DNA of 64,000 nucleotides from JAOUEA01 sp963821925 (GCA_963821925.1 CAWGFO010000002.1:372001-436000), one strand, 5' to 3'; numbered from the stretch's first letter, positions 45,945 to 54,854 are shown. Notes: a model not told the origin generated them from the letters alone. A program made the numbers and translations.

Positions 45945-47020
45945 CGAAGAAGCGCACGGCGGTGATCGCGGGGGGCGTGGCGGCCGGCGCGGTGGTCGCG
46001 GGCGCCGTCGGCCGCACGGTCGTCCATCGCCGCCGCGAACACCACCTGGAGCACGTGCTCTGGGACGTGCCGCCCGACGACCTCGGTCCCGTCACGTCGT
46101 TCGACGGCACCGAACTGGCGGTGCGCGCCGCCGGCCCCGCCGAGGCGCCGGTCGTGGTGTTCGTTCACGGGTTCAGCCTCGACATGACCACGTGGCACGA
46201 ACAATGGCTCGACCTGTCGGTGGAATTCCGGACCGTGCTGATGGACCAGCGGGGCCACGGGGCGAGCGGGCGCGCCGCGCACGGCGATCTCTCGCTCCGC
46301 TCGATGGGTCGCGACGTCGCGGCCGTGCTGGAAGCGACCGCCCCGGGGCGTCCCGCGGTGCTCGTGGGTCACAGCATGGGCGCGATGGCGATCCTGGCGG
46401 CCGCCGAGCAACGGCCGGAGCTCTTCGGGCCCTCCGTGGCCGGCGTCGTCTTGGTGGGCGCGTCGTCCTCCGACCTGCTCCGCGGGGCGATGGGCTCGAT
46501 CACCGATCTCGTGCGCCCTCGCCTCGGCTCGATCGGGGCGGCCGCGCGCCGCGTGGACCGTCTGCGGCGCGCGATCCTCGCGAGCCCCGCCGACCTGCGG
46601 GGCGCCGTCGTCCGGCTGACGCAGTTCGGACCCGACGCCCCCCAGCACGTCGTCGATCACGTCGTGCATCTGGCGGAGCGTGCGTCGTCCGACGTCTGGA
46701 CCGACGGCCTGGCCGAGCTGATGGAGATGGACATGCGGCACGCGGTGCCGCGCCTCAAGGTGCCGGCCATCGTGGTGGTGGGGGAGCACGACCGGGTGAC
46801 GCCGCCCGCCGCGGCGATCGAGCTCGCGGGCGCGCTCCCCGAGGCCCGGCTCGTCGTGATCGAGGGAGCGGGGCACATGCCGATGCTCGAGCGCCCGCTC
46901 GAGCTGAACCGCGAGATCCGTGGATTCGCCCTCCCGCTGCTGCTGCCCGAGGCCCATCGGCCGGCTCGGCGCGCGTCGGCCGCCCGCAGGCCGGCGAAAC
47001 GAGGGGAGGCGGCGTCGTGA
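45941..47020 (+). CDS. Membrane-anchored alpha/beta hydrolase
   Basis: The product has 359 residues. One hydrophobic Gly/Ala-rich segment (about 7-25) probably anchors it. The fold is shown by VVVFVHGFSLDMTTWHEQW, DQRGHGASG and the nucleophile elbow VGHSMG (Ser145), with VVGEHDRVTPP (Asp) and GAGHMPMLERP (His) completing the triad. This alr-hydrolase-tsaE order is common in actinobacteria. The substrate is unknown. A basic Arg/Ala tail ends it. Confidence 0.85.
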   Translation: MTKKRTAVIAGGVAAGAVVAGAVGRTVVHRRREHHLEHVLWDVPPDDLGPVTSFDGTELAVRAAGPAEAPVVVFVHGFSLDMTTWHEQWLDLSVEFRTVLMDQRGHGASGRAAHGDLSLRSMGRDVAAVLEATAPGRPAVLVGHSMGAMAILAAAEQRPELFGPSVAGVVLVGASSSDLLRGAMGSITDLVRPRLGSIGAAARRVDRLRRAILASPADLRGAVVRLTQFGPDAPQHVVDHVVHLAERASSDVWTDGLAELMEMDMRHAVPRLKVPAIVVVGEHDRVTPPAAAIELAGALPEARLVVIEGAGHMPMLERPLELNREIRGFALPLLLPEAHRPARRASAARRPAKRGEAAS

Positions 47021-47721
47021 GCCGCTCGCTCGCGGACGCCGCTACGGAGGCGGCGACCTGCACCCGATGCAAGCTCGCGGACGGCCGGACACAGGTCGTG
47101 TTCGGGACCGGCAGCCCCGACGCGGACCTGATGTTCATCGGCGAAGGCCCCGGGTTCCACGAGGACCGGTTGGGAGAGCCCTTCGTGGGCGCCGCCGGTC
47201 AGCTGTTGAACCGGATGCTCGGCGAGATCGGCCTCGACCGCGCCGACGTCTACATCGCGAACGTCGTCAAGTGCCGGCCACCGGGCAACCGGGACCCCGA
47301 ACCGGACGAGATCGAGGCCTGCACGCCGTGGCTGATCGAGCAGATCTCCTTGATCCAGCCCCAGGTGATCGTCACCCTCGGCAACTTCGCGACGAAGTTC
47401 GTCCTGAACACGACGACCGGCATCACGCGCCTCCGGGGCGAGATCCACGAGTGGCACGGGCGCACGGTGATCCCTACGTTCCACCCGGCGGCGATCCTGC
47501 ACGGCGGCGGCGAGCGGTCGCCGCAGTTCGCGGCGCTCCGCGAGGATCTCGGTCTGGTCCGCCGGACCTTGGATGCCGCCGACGCGCCCACGGGCGGGCC
47601 CGAGGACGCTGCACCGGCCGAGACGAGCGCCGGAGGACCGGCCCCCGGCGAGATCCCGCGGGTCGTGCCCGGGGTGTCCGACGCGCCCGAGACCGACCCC
47701 GACCAGATGGAGCTCTTCTAG
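47017..47721 (+). CDS. Uracil-DNA glycosylase, family 4 (Fe-S)
   Basis: The 234-residue product starts with GTG inside the preceding stop. The 4Fe-4S ligands are Cys15, Cys18, Cys86 (VVKCRPPGNR) and Cys102 (EACTPWL). FIGEGPGFHEDRLGEPFVGAAGQLLNRML is the active-site block and FHPAAIL carries the second catalytic loop. It removes uracil from DNA. The tail from about residue 180 is Pro/Glu/Ala-rich and ends exactly in QMELF (230-234), which matches the beta-sliding-clamp pentapeptide QxxLF. This suggests direct recruitment to replication. Confidence 0.93.
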   Translation: MSRSLADAATEAATCTRCKLADGRTQVVFGTGSPDADLMFIGEGPGFHEDRLGEPFVGAAGQLLNRMLGEIGLDRADVYIANVVKCRPPGNRDPEPDEIEACTPWLIEQISLIQPQVIVTLGNFATKFVLNTTTGITRLRGEIHEWHGRTVIPTFHPAAILHGGGERSPQFAALREDLGLVRRTLDAADAPTGGPEDAAPAETSAGGPAPGEIPRVVPGVSDAPETDPDQMELF

Positions 47722-47723
47722 CC

Positions 47724-48224
47724 GTGGGGGCGATCACCCTCCACGCGGCCACCGCCGCCGACACCCGTGCGATCGGCCGGGCGCTTGCGCCGCTGTTCCG
47801 CGCCCGTGACGCGGTCGTCCTGACCGGCGAGCTCGGGGCCGGCAAGACCACGTTCGTCCAGGGCGTGGCCGAGGGGTTGGGGGTCGAGGACACGGTGTCG
47901 TCACCCACCTTCGTCCTCGTGAAGGAGTACGTCGGCCGCCTCACCGTCGCCCATGCCGACGTGTACCGGCTCGAGCGCGTCCAAGACGTCGTGGATCTGG
48001 GGCTCGACGAGATCGCCGAGGGCGAGGCCCTGCTCCTCGTCGAATGGGGCGACGCCGTCGAGGAGCTCCTCCCGGACGACCGGCTACGGGTGGAGCTCAC
48101 GGGCGAGGACCCGGCGGGCGTGGACGAGTCCCGGCGCATCGAGATCGAGTCGGTCGGCAGCGGCTGGTTCGATCGTGCGGACGACCTGGCGAGGACCCTC
48201 TCGCCCTGGGTGGTGGCGGCATGA
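47724..48224 (+). CDS. tsaE: tRNA t6A synthesis ATPase TsaE
   Basis: The 166-residue product starts with GTG at 47724. The Walker A motif is GELGAGKTT (Lys41); SSPTFVLVKEY and HADVYRLERVQDVVDLGLDE with LLLVEWGD are family marks. It drives the TsaB-TsaD complex. It overlaps tsaB by four bases. Confidence 0.94.
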   Translation: MGAITLHAATAADTRAIGRALAPLFRARDAVVLTGELGAGKTTFVQGVAEGLGVEDTVSSPTFVLVKEYVGRLTVAHADVYRLERVQDVVDLGLDEIAEGEALLLVEWGDAVEELLPDDRLRVELTGEDPAGVDESRRIEIESVGSGWFDRADDLARTLSPWVVAA

Positions 48225-48928
48225 TCGTCGTCGGGATCGAGACCTCGACGCCCCACACGAGCGTGGCGATCGGCACCGAGACCGACATCGTCGCGAAGGC
48301 CTCGGTGGCGGGCCGGTCCCGGCAGGAGGCCGTCACGCCGACGCTGAAGCAGCTGCTCGAGTGGAGCGACCTCGAGCTGCGTCAGGTGGGCGGCATCGCG
48401 GTGGGGATCGGACCCGGCCTGTTCACGGGTCTCCGCGTGGGCGTGCAGACGGCCAAGACGCTCGCGCAGGTGTTGCACGTGCCGATCGTGGGCGTGTCGA
48501 GCCTCGACGCGCTCGCGTACGCCGTCCGCCACACGCAACGCCGGATCGTGTCGGTCGTCGACGCCCGTCGCGGCGAGGTCTTCTTCTCCACCTACCGGTG
48601 CGTGCCCGGGGGCGTGATGCGCACCTCGGAGCCGGTCGTCGCCTCGCCCGACCATCTCGTGGCCGAGCTGGAAGCCCAGCCCGGAGAGGTGTTGGCGGTG
48701 GGCAACGGTGCGATGCTGTACCGCCATGAACTGGAGACCCTCGGTAGCCGCGTCGAGATCGGCTCGTCCGTCCTCGCGCACCCGGAGGCGGCGATCCTGG
48801 TCGAGCTCGCCGTGCCGAGGTTCCTCCGCGAGGAGCACGACCGTCTCGTCGACGTCGTTCCCCTGTACCTGAGGAGATCGGATGCTGAGATCGCGTGGGA
48901 TCAGCGAGCCCGCGGCGCACCGGCTTGA
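48221..48928 (+). CDS. tsaB: tRNA t6A synthesis protein TsaB
   Basis: The 235-residue protein has an ASKHA fold without its own catalysis, with VVGIETSTPHTSVAIG, GIGPGLFTGLRVGVQTAKTLAQVLHVPIVGVSSLDALA and VVDARRGEVFFSTY. It partners TsaD and TsaE, which flank it. The 3' end overlaps rimI by 47 bases. Confidence 0.93.
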   Translation: MIVVGIETSTPHTSVAIGTETDIVAKASVAGRSRQEAVTPTLKQLLEWSDLELRQVGGIAVGIGPGLFTGLRVGVQTAKTLAQVLHVPIVGVSSLDALAYAVRHTQRRIVSVVDARRGEVFFSTYRCVPGGVMRTSEPVVASPDHLVAELEAQPGEVLAVGNGAMLYRHELETLGSRVEIGSSVLAHPEAAILVELAVPRFLREEHDRLVDVVPLYLRRSDAEIAWDQRARGAPA

Positions 48929-49433
48929 GGTCGGGCGCATGCGGCGTCGCCACCTGCGCGGCGTCATGGCGATCGAACGGCAGGTCTACGCGCGTCCGTG
49001 GAGTCCGAACCTGTTCGTCGCCGAGATGACCGAGCCGAACAACCGGTGTTACCTCGTCGCGCGGTTCGACAAGGTCGTCGTCGGCTACGCGGGGATGATC
49101 TGCTACGGGGACGAGGCGCACATCACGAACATCGCGGTCGATCCGCAGCAGCACCGACGCCACATCGGCTCTCGCCTGCTCCTCGAGCAGATGACGCAGG
49201 CGATCGAGATGGGCGCGCAGGCCGTCTCCCTCGAGGTGCGCGTGACGAACTGGGGCGCGCAGCGGATGTACGGGCGCTTCGGCTTCCGCCCGGTGGGGAT
49301 CCGACGGAACTACTACCAGGAGCTGAACGAGGACGCGCTGATCATGTGGACGGACGACGTGCGCGGCCCCGCCTACGCGCGCCGACTCGACTCGATCGCG
49401 GCGTCACTGCCCGAGGCCACGAGGCCACGGTGA
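48882..49433 (+). CDS. rimI: Ribosomal protein S18 alanine N-acetyltransferase-like (GNAT)
   Basis: The product has 183 residues. The ATG at 48882 has GAGGAG six bases before it, and an ATG at 48939 is a shorter alternative. The GNAT core is YVARF-type strands, then HITNIAVDPQQHRRHIGSRLLLEQM (acetyl-CoA loop) and EVRVTNWGAQRMYGRFGFRPVGIRRNYY, the RimI signature. The place between tsaB and tsaD is the usual one. Confidence 0.9.
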   Translation: MLRSRGISEPAAHRLEVGRMRRRHLRGVMAIERQVYARPWSPNLFVAEMTEPNNRCYLVARFDKVVVGYAGMICYGDEAHITNIAVDPQQHRRHIGSRLLLEQMTQAIEMGAQAVSLEVRVTNWGAQRMYGRFGFRPVGIRRNYYQELNEDALIMWTDDVRGPAYARRLDSIAASLPEATRPR

Positions 49434-49451
49434 TGCGACGGTGAGCTCGCG

Positions 49452-50459
49452 TTGATCACGCTCGGCATCGAGACCTCGTGCGACGAGACGGCGGTCGCGG
49501 TCGTCGAAGACGGCTTCACCGTCCGCTCGAACCTGATCGCCTCGCAGGTCCATCTGCACGAACGGTTCGGGGGGGTCGTGCCCGAGGTGGCCGCGCGCGC
49601 CCACGTCGAGGCGTTGAACCCGCTGATGGACGAGGCCCTCGTCGCGGCGGGGGTCGGGTTCGGCGATCTCGATACCGTGGCGGTCACGGTCGGGCCTGGC
49701 CTGGTCGGCGCGCTCCTCGTCGGGATGGCGGCCGCGAAGGCGGTCGCGCTCGCGACGGGCGCGACCCTGGTGGGCGTGAACCACCTCGAGGGGCACGTGT
49801 GGGCGAATTTCCTCGTGCACGGACCACCGGAGCCGCCGTACGTCGCGCTGATCGTGAGCGGCGGCCACACGATGCTGGTCCACATCCCCGAGGCCCACCA
49901 CCACGTGGTGCTCGGCCAGACGCTGGACGATGCGGCGGGGGAGGCCTTCGACAAGGTGGCGCGGCTGATCGGTCTCGGGTTCCCGGGCGGGCCGGCCCTC
50001 GACCGCATGGCCCGCGACGGCGATCCCACCGCGATCCGCTTCCCGCGGGCGATGGAGGGTTCGGGCGACCTCGACTTCTCGATGAGCGGGTTGAAGACCG
50101 CCGTGCTCCGCTACGTGAAGCAGGAGCGGGCGGCCGGCCGCGACCTCCACCTCCCCGACCTGGCCGCGAGCTTCCAGGAGGCGATCGTCGACGTCCAGGT
50201 GCAGAAGACGCTCGAGGCGGCGGCGCGGACCGGCGTCGGCACGGTGCTGCTCGGCGGCGGCGTGGTCGCGAACTCGCGGCTGCGCGAGCGCCTGCGGGGC
50301 GAGGGCGAGGGCGCGGGCCTCATGGTGTGGTTCCCCCCGCTCGACCTGTGTACCGACAACGCCGCGATGATCGCGTGTCTCGGCGCCGCCCGCGCCGCGC
50401 GAGGCGAGCGGTCGATGTTCGACATCGGGGCCGATCCGCAGCTAAGGTTGGCGCCGTGA
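49452..50459 (+). CDS. tsaD: tRNA N6-threonylcarbamoyladenosine synthase TsaD
   Basis: The 335-residue product starts with TTG at 49452; there is no ATG or GTG that gives ITLGIETSCDETAVAVVEDG. Metal ligands are His111 and His115 (NHLEGH), with VSGGHTMLVHI, DDAAGEAFDKVARLIGLGFPGGPALD and the late DNAAMIA Asp. It transfers threonylcarbamoyl to A37 of ANN-decoding tRNAs. The 3' end contains the -10 box of the next gene. Confidence 0.95.
   Translation: MITLGIETSCDETAVAVVEDGFTVRSNLIASQVHLHERFGGVVPEVAARAHVEALNPLMDEALVAAGVGFGDLDTVAVTVGPGLVGALLVGMAAAKAVALATGATLVGVNHLEGHVWANFLVHGPPEPPYVALIVSGGHTMLVHIPEAHHHVVLGQTLDDAAGEAFDKVARLIGLGFPGGPALDRMARDGDPTAIRFPRAMEGSGDLDFSMSGLKTAVLRYVKQERAAGRDLHLPDLAASFQEAIVDVQVQKTLEAAARTGVGTVLLGGGVVANSRLRERLRGEGEGAGLMVWFPPLDLCTDNAAMIACLGAARAARGERSMFDIGADPQLRLAP
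50443..50448 (+). promoter_or_regulatory. -10 box (TAAGGT) inside the tsaD end
   Basis: TAAGGT lies 7 bases before the GTG at 50456 and no ribosome site is visible, so the epimerase gene can be transcribed separately and without a leader. Confidence 0.45.
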
Positions 50460-51400
50460 GCACGGTCCTGGTGACCGGGGGCGCCGGGTTCATCGGCTCG
50501 CACCTCGCCGACCGACTCCTCGCCGAGGGGCACCGCGTGATCAGCGTCGACGACCTGAGCACGGGGCGCATCGCCAACCTCGCCGAGGCGCGCGGGTACG
50601 GCAAGGAGTTCACGTTCTTCAACATGGACGTGCGCGCCGAGGGTCTGCTGCCCCTGTTCGAGCGACACCGGCCGGAGGTGATCTTCCATCTCGCGGCCCA
50701 ATCGGGCGTTCGCCCGTCACTCGGCGACCCCGCGAGGGACGCCAGCATCAACATCATGGGCACGATCAACGTGCTCGAATGCGCGACCAAGGTCGAGGCG
50801 CGCAAGGTGATCTACGCGGCCAGCGGCGGCACGATCTACGGCGAGCCACGACGGCTGCCGGCCAAGGAGTCCACGGCGCAGGCCTCCCACCCGATGTCGC
50901 CGTACGGCATCTCGAAGAAGGTCGTCCTCGACTACCTGGGCTTCTACCAGCGGTACCGGGGACTGGAGTACACGGCCTGTGCGCTCGGCAACGTGTACGG
51001 GCCGCGGCAGGACCCGCATGGCGAGGCGGGCGTGATCGCGATCTTCGCCCAGCGGATGCTCGCGAACGAGCCCGTGACGATCTTCGGAGATGGGAACCAG
51101 ACGCGCGACTACGTGTTCGTCGACGACGTGGTGCACGCGTTCGTGCAGTCGTTCGAGCGCGGGTCAGGCAAGCTCGTGAACATCGGGACCGGTCTCGAGG
51201 CGAGCGTGAACCATCTGTTCCGGCTGCTCGCCGACATCACGGGATACGAGAGAGAGCCCGACCATGGCCCGCTCCCGCCCGGCGAGCTCCGGCGGAACGC
51301 CCTCGACATCTCGAGCGCCTCGAACGCGATCGCCTGGAAGCCGTGGACACACCTCGAGGACGGACTCGCCGAGACGGTGGCCTTCCTCAAGGGCATCTGA
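50456..51400 (+). CDS. NAD-dependent UDP-glucose 4-epimerase-like SDR
   Basis: The 314-residue extended short-chain dehydrogenase starts with GTG inside the tsaD stop. It has VLVTGGAGFIGSHLADRLL (NAD loop), FHLAAQSGVRPS, the catalytic Ser/Thr region AASGGTIYGEP and Tyr-x3-Lys in SPYGISKKVVLDYL. NVYGPRQDPHGEAGVIAIFAQRML and FGDGNQTRDYVFVDDVV are typical of GalE/GalE-like sugar epimerases. The exact sugar is not determined. No partner glycan genes are next to it. Confidence 0.85.
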   Translation: MSTVLVTGGAGFIGSHLADRLLAEGHRVISVDDLSTGRIANLAEARGYGKEFTFFNMDVRAEGLLPLFERHRPEVIFHLAAQSGVRPSLGDPARDASINIMGTINVLECATKVEARKVIYAASGGTIYGEPRRLPAKESTAQASHPMSPYGISKKVVLDYLGFYQRYRGLEYTACALGNVYGPRQDPHGEAGVIAIFAQRMLANEPVTIFGDGNQTRDYVFVDDVVHAFVQSFERGSGKLVNIGTGLEASVNHLFRLLADITGYEREPDHGPLPPGELRRNALDISSASNAIAWKPWTHLEDGLAETVAFLKGI

Positions 51401-51465
51401 GCGCCCGATCCGTCGCGCGAGCGTCGGCGCGGTGCCAAGACCCTCGGAAGGCGACACCGCCGACG

Positions 51466-51495
51466 TTGACCATCTGGCACTCGCCTGGCTATCCT
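51466..51495 (+). promoter_or_regulatory. groES promoter
   Basis: TTGACC (51466-51471), 18 bases and TATCCT (51490-51495) form the promoter; the -10 box ends one base before the CIRCE element. Confidence 0.7.
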
Positions 51496-51496
51496 G

Positions 51497-51523
51497 TTAG
51501 CACTCGTACGCACAGAGTGCTAA
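51497..51523 (+). promoter_or_regulatory. CIRCE operator (HrcA binding site)
   Basis: TTAGCACTC, nine bases, GAGTGCTAA is a perfect CIRCE inverted repeat. Its place over the expected transcription start predicts HrcA repression of groESL that is relieved by heat or misfolded proteins. hrcA is not in the window. Confidence 0.95.
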
Positions 51524-51558
51524 CGAACTGTCGGCACGGCACAAGGGAGGAAGCGCAC

Positions 51559-51861
51559 ATGGCGGAGTTCAGCCTCAAGCCCCTCGAGGACCGCATCGTG
51601 GTCAAGGCCAACGAGGGCGACCAGACCACCGCATCGGGTCTCGTGATCCCCGACACCGCGAAGGAGAAGCCCCAGGAGGGCACCGTCGTGGCGGTCGGCG
51701 AGGGTCGCTGGGACGAGGACGGCGAGAAGCGCATCCCGGTCGACGTGAAGACCGGCGACACGGTCATCTACTCGAAGTACGGCGGCACCGAGGTCAAGGT
51801 CGAGGGCGAGGACTACCTGATCCTGTCGGCCCGCGACGTGCTGGCCGTCGTTTCCAAGTAA
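51559..51861 (+). CDS. groES: Co-chaperonin GroES
   Basis: The 100-residue product starts at the ATG at 51559, after AAGGGAGGAAGCG. It contains LKPLEDRIVVKANEGDQTTASGLVIPDTAKEKPQEGTVVAVGEG, the mobile loop that docks to GroEL, and GTEVKVEGEDYLILSARDVLAVV. It is first in the heat-shock operon; groEL follows after 80 bases. Confidence 0.97.
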   Translation: MAEFSLKPLEDRIVVKANEGDQTTASGLVIPDTAKEKPQEGTVVAVGEGRWDEDGEKRIPVDVKTGDTVIYSKYGGTEVKVEGEDYLILSARDVLAVVSK

Positions 51862-51941
51862 CCGGATCCACGCTTCGGGACTGGGGCTCGCGCGCCGTAC
51901 GGCTCGCGGGCCCCGTTCCATGACACGCGAAGGAGGCACCA

Positions 51942-53555
51942 GTGGCGTCCAAGCTGCTGAAGTTCGGTGAGGAGGCACGACGCGGGCTCGAAGCCGGCGT
52001 CGACAAGCTCGCCGATGCCGTCGCCATCACGCTCGGCCCCAAGGGCCAGAACGTGGTGCTCGACAAGAAGTGGGGCGCTCCCACGATCACGAACGACGGC
52101 GTGACGATCGCCAAGGAGATCGAGCTCGAGGACCCGTGGGAGAACATGGGCGCCCAGCTCACCAAGGAGGTCGCCACCAAGACCAACGACGTCGCCGGCG
52201 ACGGGACCACCACGGCCACCGTCCTCGCGCGCGCGATGGTCAAGGCCGGCATGAAGAACGTGGCCGCCGGCGCCAACCCGATGGCCCTCAAGCGCGGCAT
52301 CGAGCAGGCCGTGATCGCCGCGGTCGACGAGATCAAGGCGCAGGCCAAGGACGTCGAATCCAAGGAGGAGATCGCCCAGGTCGCCTCGATCTCGGCCGCC
52401 GACACCACGATCGGCGAGGTGATCGCCGAGGCCCTCGACAAGGTGGGCAAGGACGGCGTCGTCACGGTCGAGGAGTCGAACACCTTCGGCATGGACCTCG
52501 AGTTCACCGAGGGCATGCAGTTCGACAAGGGCTACATCTCGCCCTACTTCATCTCCGACCAGGACCGCATGGAGGCCGTGCTCGACGACCCCTACATCCT
52601 GCTCGTGAACAAGAAGATCTCGAGCGTGCAGGAGATGCTGCCCGTACTCGAGAAGGTCATGCAGTCGGGCCGGCCGCTGATGATCGTGGCCGAGGACATC
52701 GAGGGCGAGGCGCTCGCCACGCTCGTGGTGAACAAGATCCGCGGCACGTTCAACGCCGTCGCGGTGAAGGCGCCCGGGTTCGGCGATCGCCGCAAGGCCA
52801 TGCTCCAGGACATCGCGGTGCTCACGGGCGCCGAGGTGATCTCCGAGGAGGTCGGCCTGAAGCTCGACGGCGTCTCGCTCGACCTCCTGGGCGGCGCCCG
52901 CAAGATCGTCGTCACGAAGGACACGACGACGATCGTCGAGGGCGGCGGCTCCGAGGAGAACGTCGCGGGCCGCATCGCGCAGATCAAGGCCGAGGTCGAG
53001 AAGACCGACTCCGACTGGGACCGTGAGAAGCTCCAGGAGCGCCTCGCGAAGCTCTCCGGCGGCGTGGCCGTCGTGAAGGTCGGCGCGGCCACCGAGGTCG
53101 AGCTCAAGGAGAAGAAGCACCGCATCGAGGACGCGCTCAGCGCGACCCGAGCGGCGGTGGAAGAGGGCATCGTCCCCGGCGGCGGCGTCACGCTGATCCG
53201 CGCCGAGGCCGCCCTCGGCAAGCTCGACCTCGAGGGCGACGAGGCCACGGGTGCGAACATCGTCCGCGACTCGCTCGCCGAGCCGGCGCGCCGCATCGCG
53301 GCCAACGCCGGTTACGAGGGCGCGGTCATCGTGCAGCAGATCCGCGCGGAGTCCGACAAGGGCTTCGACGCGGCCAAGGGCGAGTGGGTCGACATGGTCA
53401 AGGCCGGGATCATCGACCCGGCCAAGGTCACCCGCTCGGCGCTGCAGAACGCCGCCTCGATCGCCGCGCTGGTGCTCACGACCGAGAGCGCCGTCGTGGA
53501 GAAGCCCGAGGAGGACGAGGACGCGGCCGGCGACGGCCACGGCCACGCGCACTGA
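51942..53555 (+). CDS. groEL: Chaperonin GroEL with His-containing tail
   Basis: The 537-residue product starts with GTG after AAGGAGG. ATP-site marks are LGPKGQNVVLD, NDGVTIAKEIELEDPWENMGAQL and VAGDGTTTATVLARAMV, with the late IVPGGGVTLIRA. Instead of a Gly/Met-rich tail it ends in GDGHGHAH, as in many actinobacterial groES-linked GroEL1 proteins whose His-rich end may bind metal. The tail predicts a weaker or specialised folding role, and a second groEL elsewhere is likely. Confidence 0.97.
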   Translation: MASKLLKFGEEARRGLEAGVDKLADAVAITLGPKGQNVVLDKKWGAPTITNDGVTIAKEIELEDPWENMGAQLTKEVATKTNDVAGDGTTTATVLARAMVKAGMKNVAAGANPMALKRGIEQAVIAAVDEIKAQAKDVESKEEIAQVASISAADTTIGEVIAEALDKVGKDGVVTVEESNTFGMDLEFTEGMQFDKGYISPYFISDQDRMEAVLDDPYILLVNKKISSVQEMLPVLEKVMQSGRPLMIVAEDIEGEALATLVVNKIRGTFNAVAVKAPGFGDRRKAMLQDIAVLTGAEVISEEVGLKLDGVSLDLLGGARKIVVTKDTTTIVEGGGSEENVAGRIAQIKAEVEKTDSDWDREKLQERLAKLSGGVAVVKVGAATEVELKEKKHRIEDALSATRAAVEEGIVPGGGVTLIRAEAALGKLDLEGDEATGANIVRDSLAEPARRIAANAGYEGAVIVQQIRAESDKGFDAAKGEWVDMVKAGIIDPAKVTRSALQNAASIAALVLTTESAVVEKPEEDEDAAGDGHGHAH

Positions 53556-53580
53556 CCTCGATCCGAGGTTCGTACCACCG

Positions 53581-53608
53581 CGAAGGCGGGGCTTCGGCCC
53601 CGCCTTCG
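53581..53608. terminator. Terminator after groEL
   Basis: CGAAGGCGGGGC and GCCCCGCCTTCG pair perfectly (12 bp) around TTCG, between the convergent groEL and the GAP-family gene. Confidence 0.75.
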
Positions 53609-53616
53609 ATCGTTCC

Positions 53617-54294
53617 TCATCCGCTCAGTGGCGGGAGGCCCTTGGCGATCAGGTCGACGCCGAAGACGACGAACAGCACCGCCATCACTGCCGCGTTGTG
53701 CACCGCGAGCCAGCCCTTCAACGAGTCGAGCTCGGCCTTCGCATGCGCGCCGCCGACCAAGTAGTAGACGACGGGGCCGGCGATCGTCAGGCTCGCCACC
53801 ACGACGAAGACGAGGAGCGAGACGGCGGCGTCGGTCGTCGAGATGCCGAGCTGGGCGAGACCCACCGCGGCAGCGACCGTCAGCAGCAGGTTCTTCGGGT
53901 TCACGCCCGCGAGCAACAGGCCGAGTACCAGCGCCTTCGCGGGCGAGAACGCATCGATGCCCGCCATCCACTTCGGCATCTCCGGCTCGCTGCCGGGCGC
54001 CGGCTTGCTCCGCCACTGCCGCCCGGCGAGCAGGAGGAAGAGAACGCCGAAGACGATCTTCCCCCACGCGACCGTGTCCGAGGCGCCGGAGCTCGTAGCG
54101 ATGTCGCCCTGATCGGCGAGGAGATAAGCCACACCACTGACGATCGCCAGGGCCAGCACCCAGCCGAGCAGGAACAGGGGCCCGTTCACTCGCGCACGCT
54201 GAGAGAACAGCATCAGGATCACCGCGATGATCGGCACCGGGCTGATCGCCACGCCGACCGCGAACGTCAGAACCTCGCTGATCCCCTGCCCCAC
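53617..54294 (-). CDS. GAP-family (Sap/LysE-like) membrane protein
   Basis: The 225-residue protein has about six hydrophobic spans and starts with GTG at 54294, seven bases after GGAGG. SEVLTFAVGVAISPVPIIAVILMLFSQRARVNGPLFLLGWVLAL and AFSPAKALVLGLLLAGVNPKNLLLTVAAA match the GAP/Sap family (mycobacterial members help move glycolipids to the surface) within the LysE-like transporter fold. The substrate here is unknown. It is the last gene of the minus-strand accessory block. Confidence 0.75.
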   Translation of the reverse strand: MGQGISEVLTFAVGVAISPVPIIAVILMLFSQRARVNGPLFLLGWVLALAIVSGVAYLLADQGDIATSSGASDTVAWGKIVFGVLFLLLAGRQWRSKPAPGSEPEMPKWMAGIDAFSPAKALVLGLLLAGVNPKNLLLTVAAAVGLAQLGISTTDAAVSLLVFVVVASLTIAGPVVYYLVGGAHAKAELDSLKGWLAVHNAAVMAVLFVVFGVDLIAKGLPPLSG

Positions 54295-54344
54295 GGTTCA
54301 TCCTCCACGCTCGCCGATCGACGTGTTCGGCTCTCGCCAGCTGG

Positions 54345-54854
54345 CTAGGAGCTCTCCTCTGCCATCTTCGCCTGGGCGTCGGCGATCGCTCCCTTGAGCG
54401 CTTCGACGTGATGACCTTCCGCCTCGCCAACCACCTTCTTGACGGCGCGCGTCACCGCCGGCTCGATCGTGTCGGCATGGTCGTGCTTGTAGGCGACGAT
54501 GAGACCTGCCCCGCCGATCGGGATCGTCTTGCCGGCCTCCTCCTCGAGCTTGCTGCCGGTCTTGTTGTGCAACACCTTCCCGGCGCCCGCACCGATCACC
54601 GCGCCGATCGCGGTTGCCGCCAGCAGGGGAGGTGCGAACAAGCCGACCGCGAACCCGACGGCGCCGAGCCCTTCCGCGCCCTCCTTGACCATGTGGTCGG
54701 TCTGCTCGACCGAGAGATCGCCATCGAGGTCCTTGCTCACCACGACGGCACCCATGATCTCGGCACCGCAGTTCAGGACCGACTCGTAGTCCTCGTGCGC
54801 GGCCTCGGTCGACAGGTAGCCGCCGATCAGTACGTCCGTGGGCTCCTTCGCCAT
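54345..54854 (-). CDS. Glycine-zipper protein of unknown function (DUF1269-like)
   Basis: The product has 169 residues; the ATG at 54854 follows GAAGGAGATCAG. The N-terminus (DVLIGGYLSTEAAHEDYESVLNCGAEIMGAVVVSKD) is an alpha-beta ferredoxin-like piece. A Gly/Ala-rich hydrophobic middle (GLGAVGFAVGLFAPPLLAATAIGAVIGAGAGKVL) follows, then a helix-rich charged end (HADTIEPAVTRAVKKVVGEAEG). This order resembles DUF1269-type proteins that sit in or near membranes. It lies 17 bases before the sulfatase gene and probably shares its transcript. Confidence 0.6.
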   Translation of the reverse strand: MAKEPTDVLIGGYLSTEAAHEDYESVLNCGAEIMGAVVVSKDLDGDLSVEQTDHMVKEGAEGLGAVGFAVGLFAPPLLAATAIGAVIGAGAGKVLHNKTGSKLEEEAGKTIPIGGAGLIVAYKHDHADTIEPAVTRAVKKVVGEAEGHHVEALKGAIADAQAKMAEESS

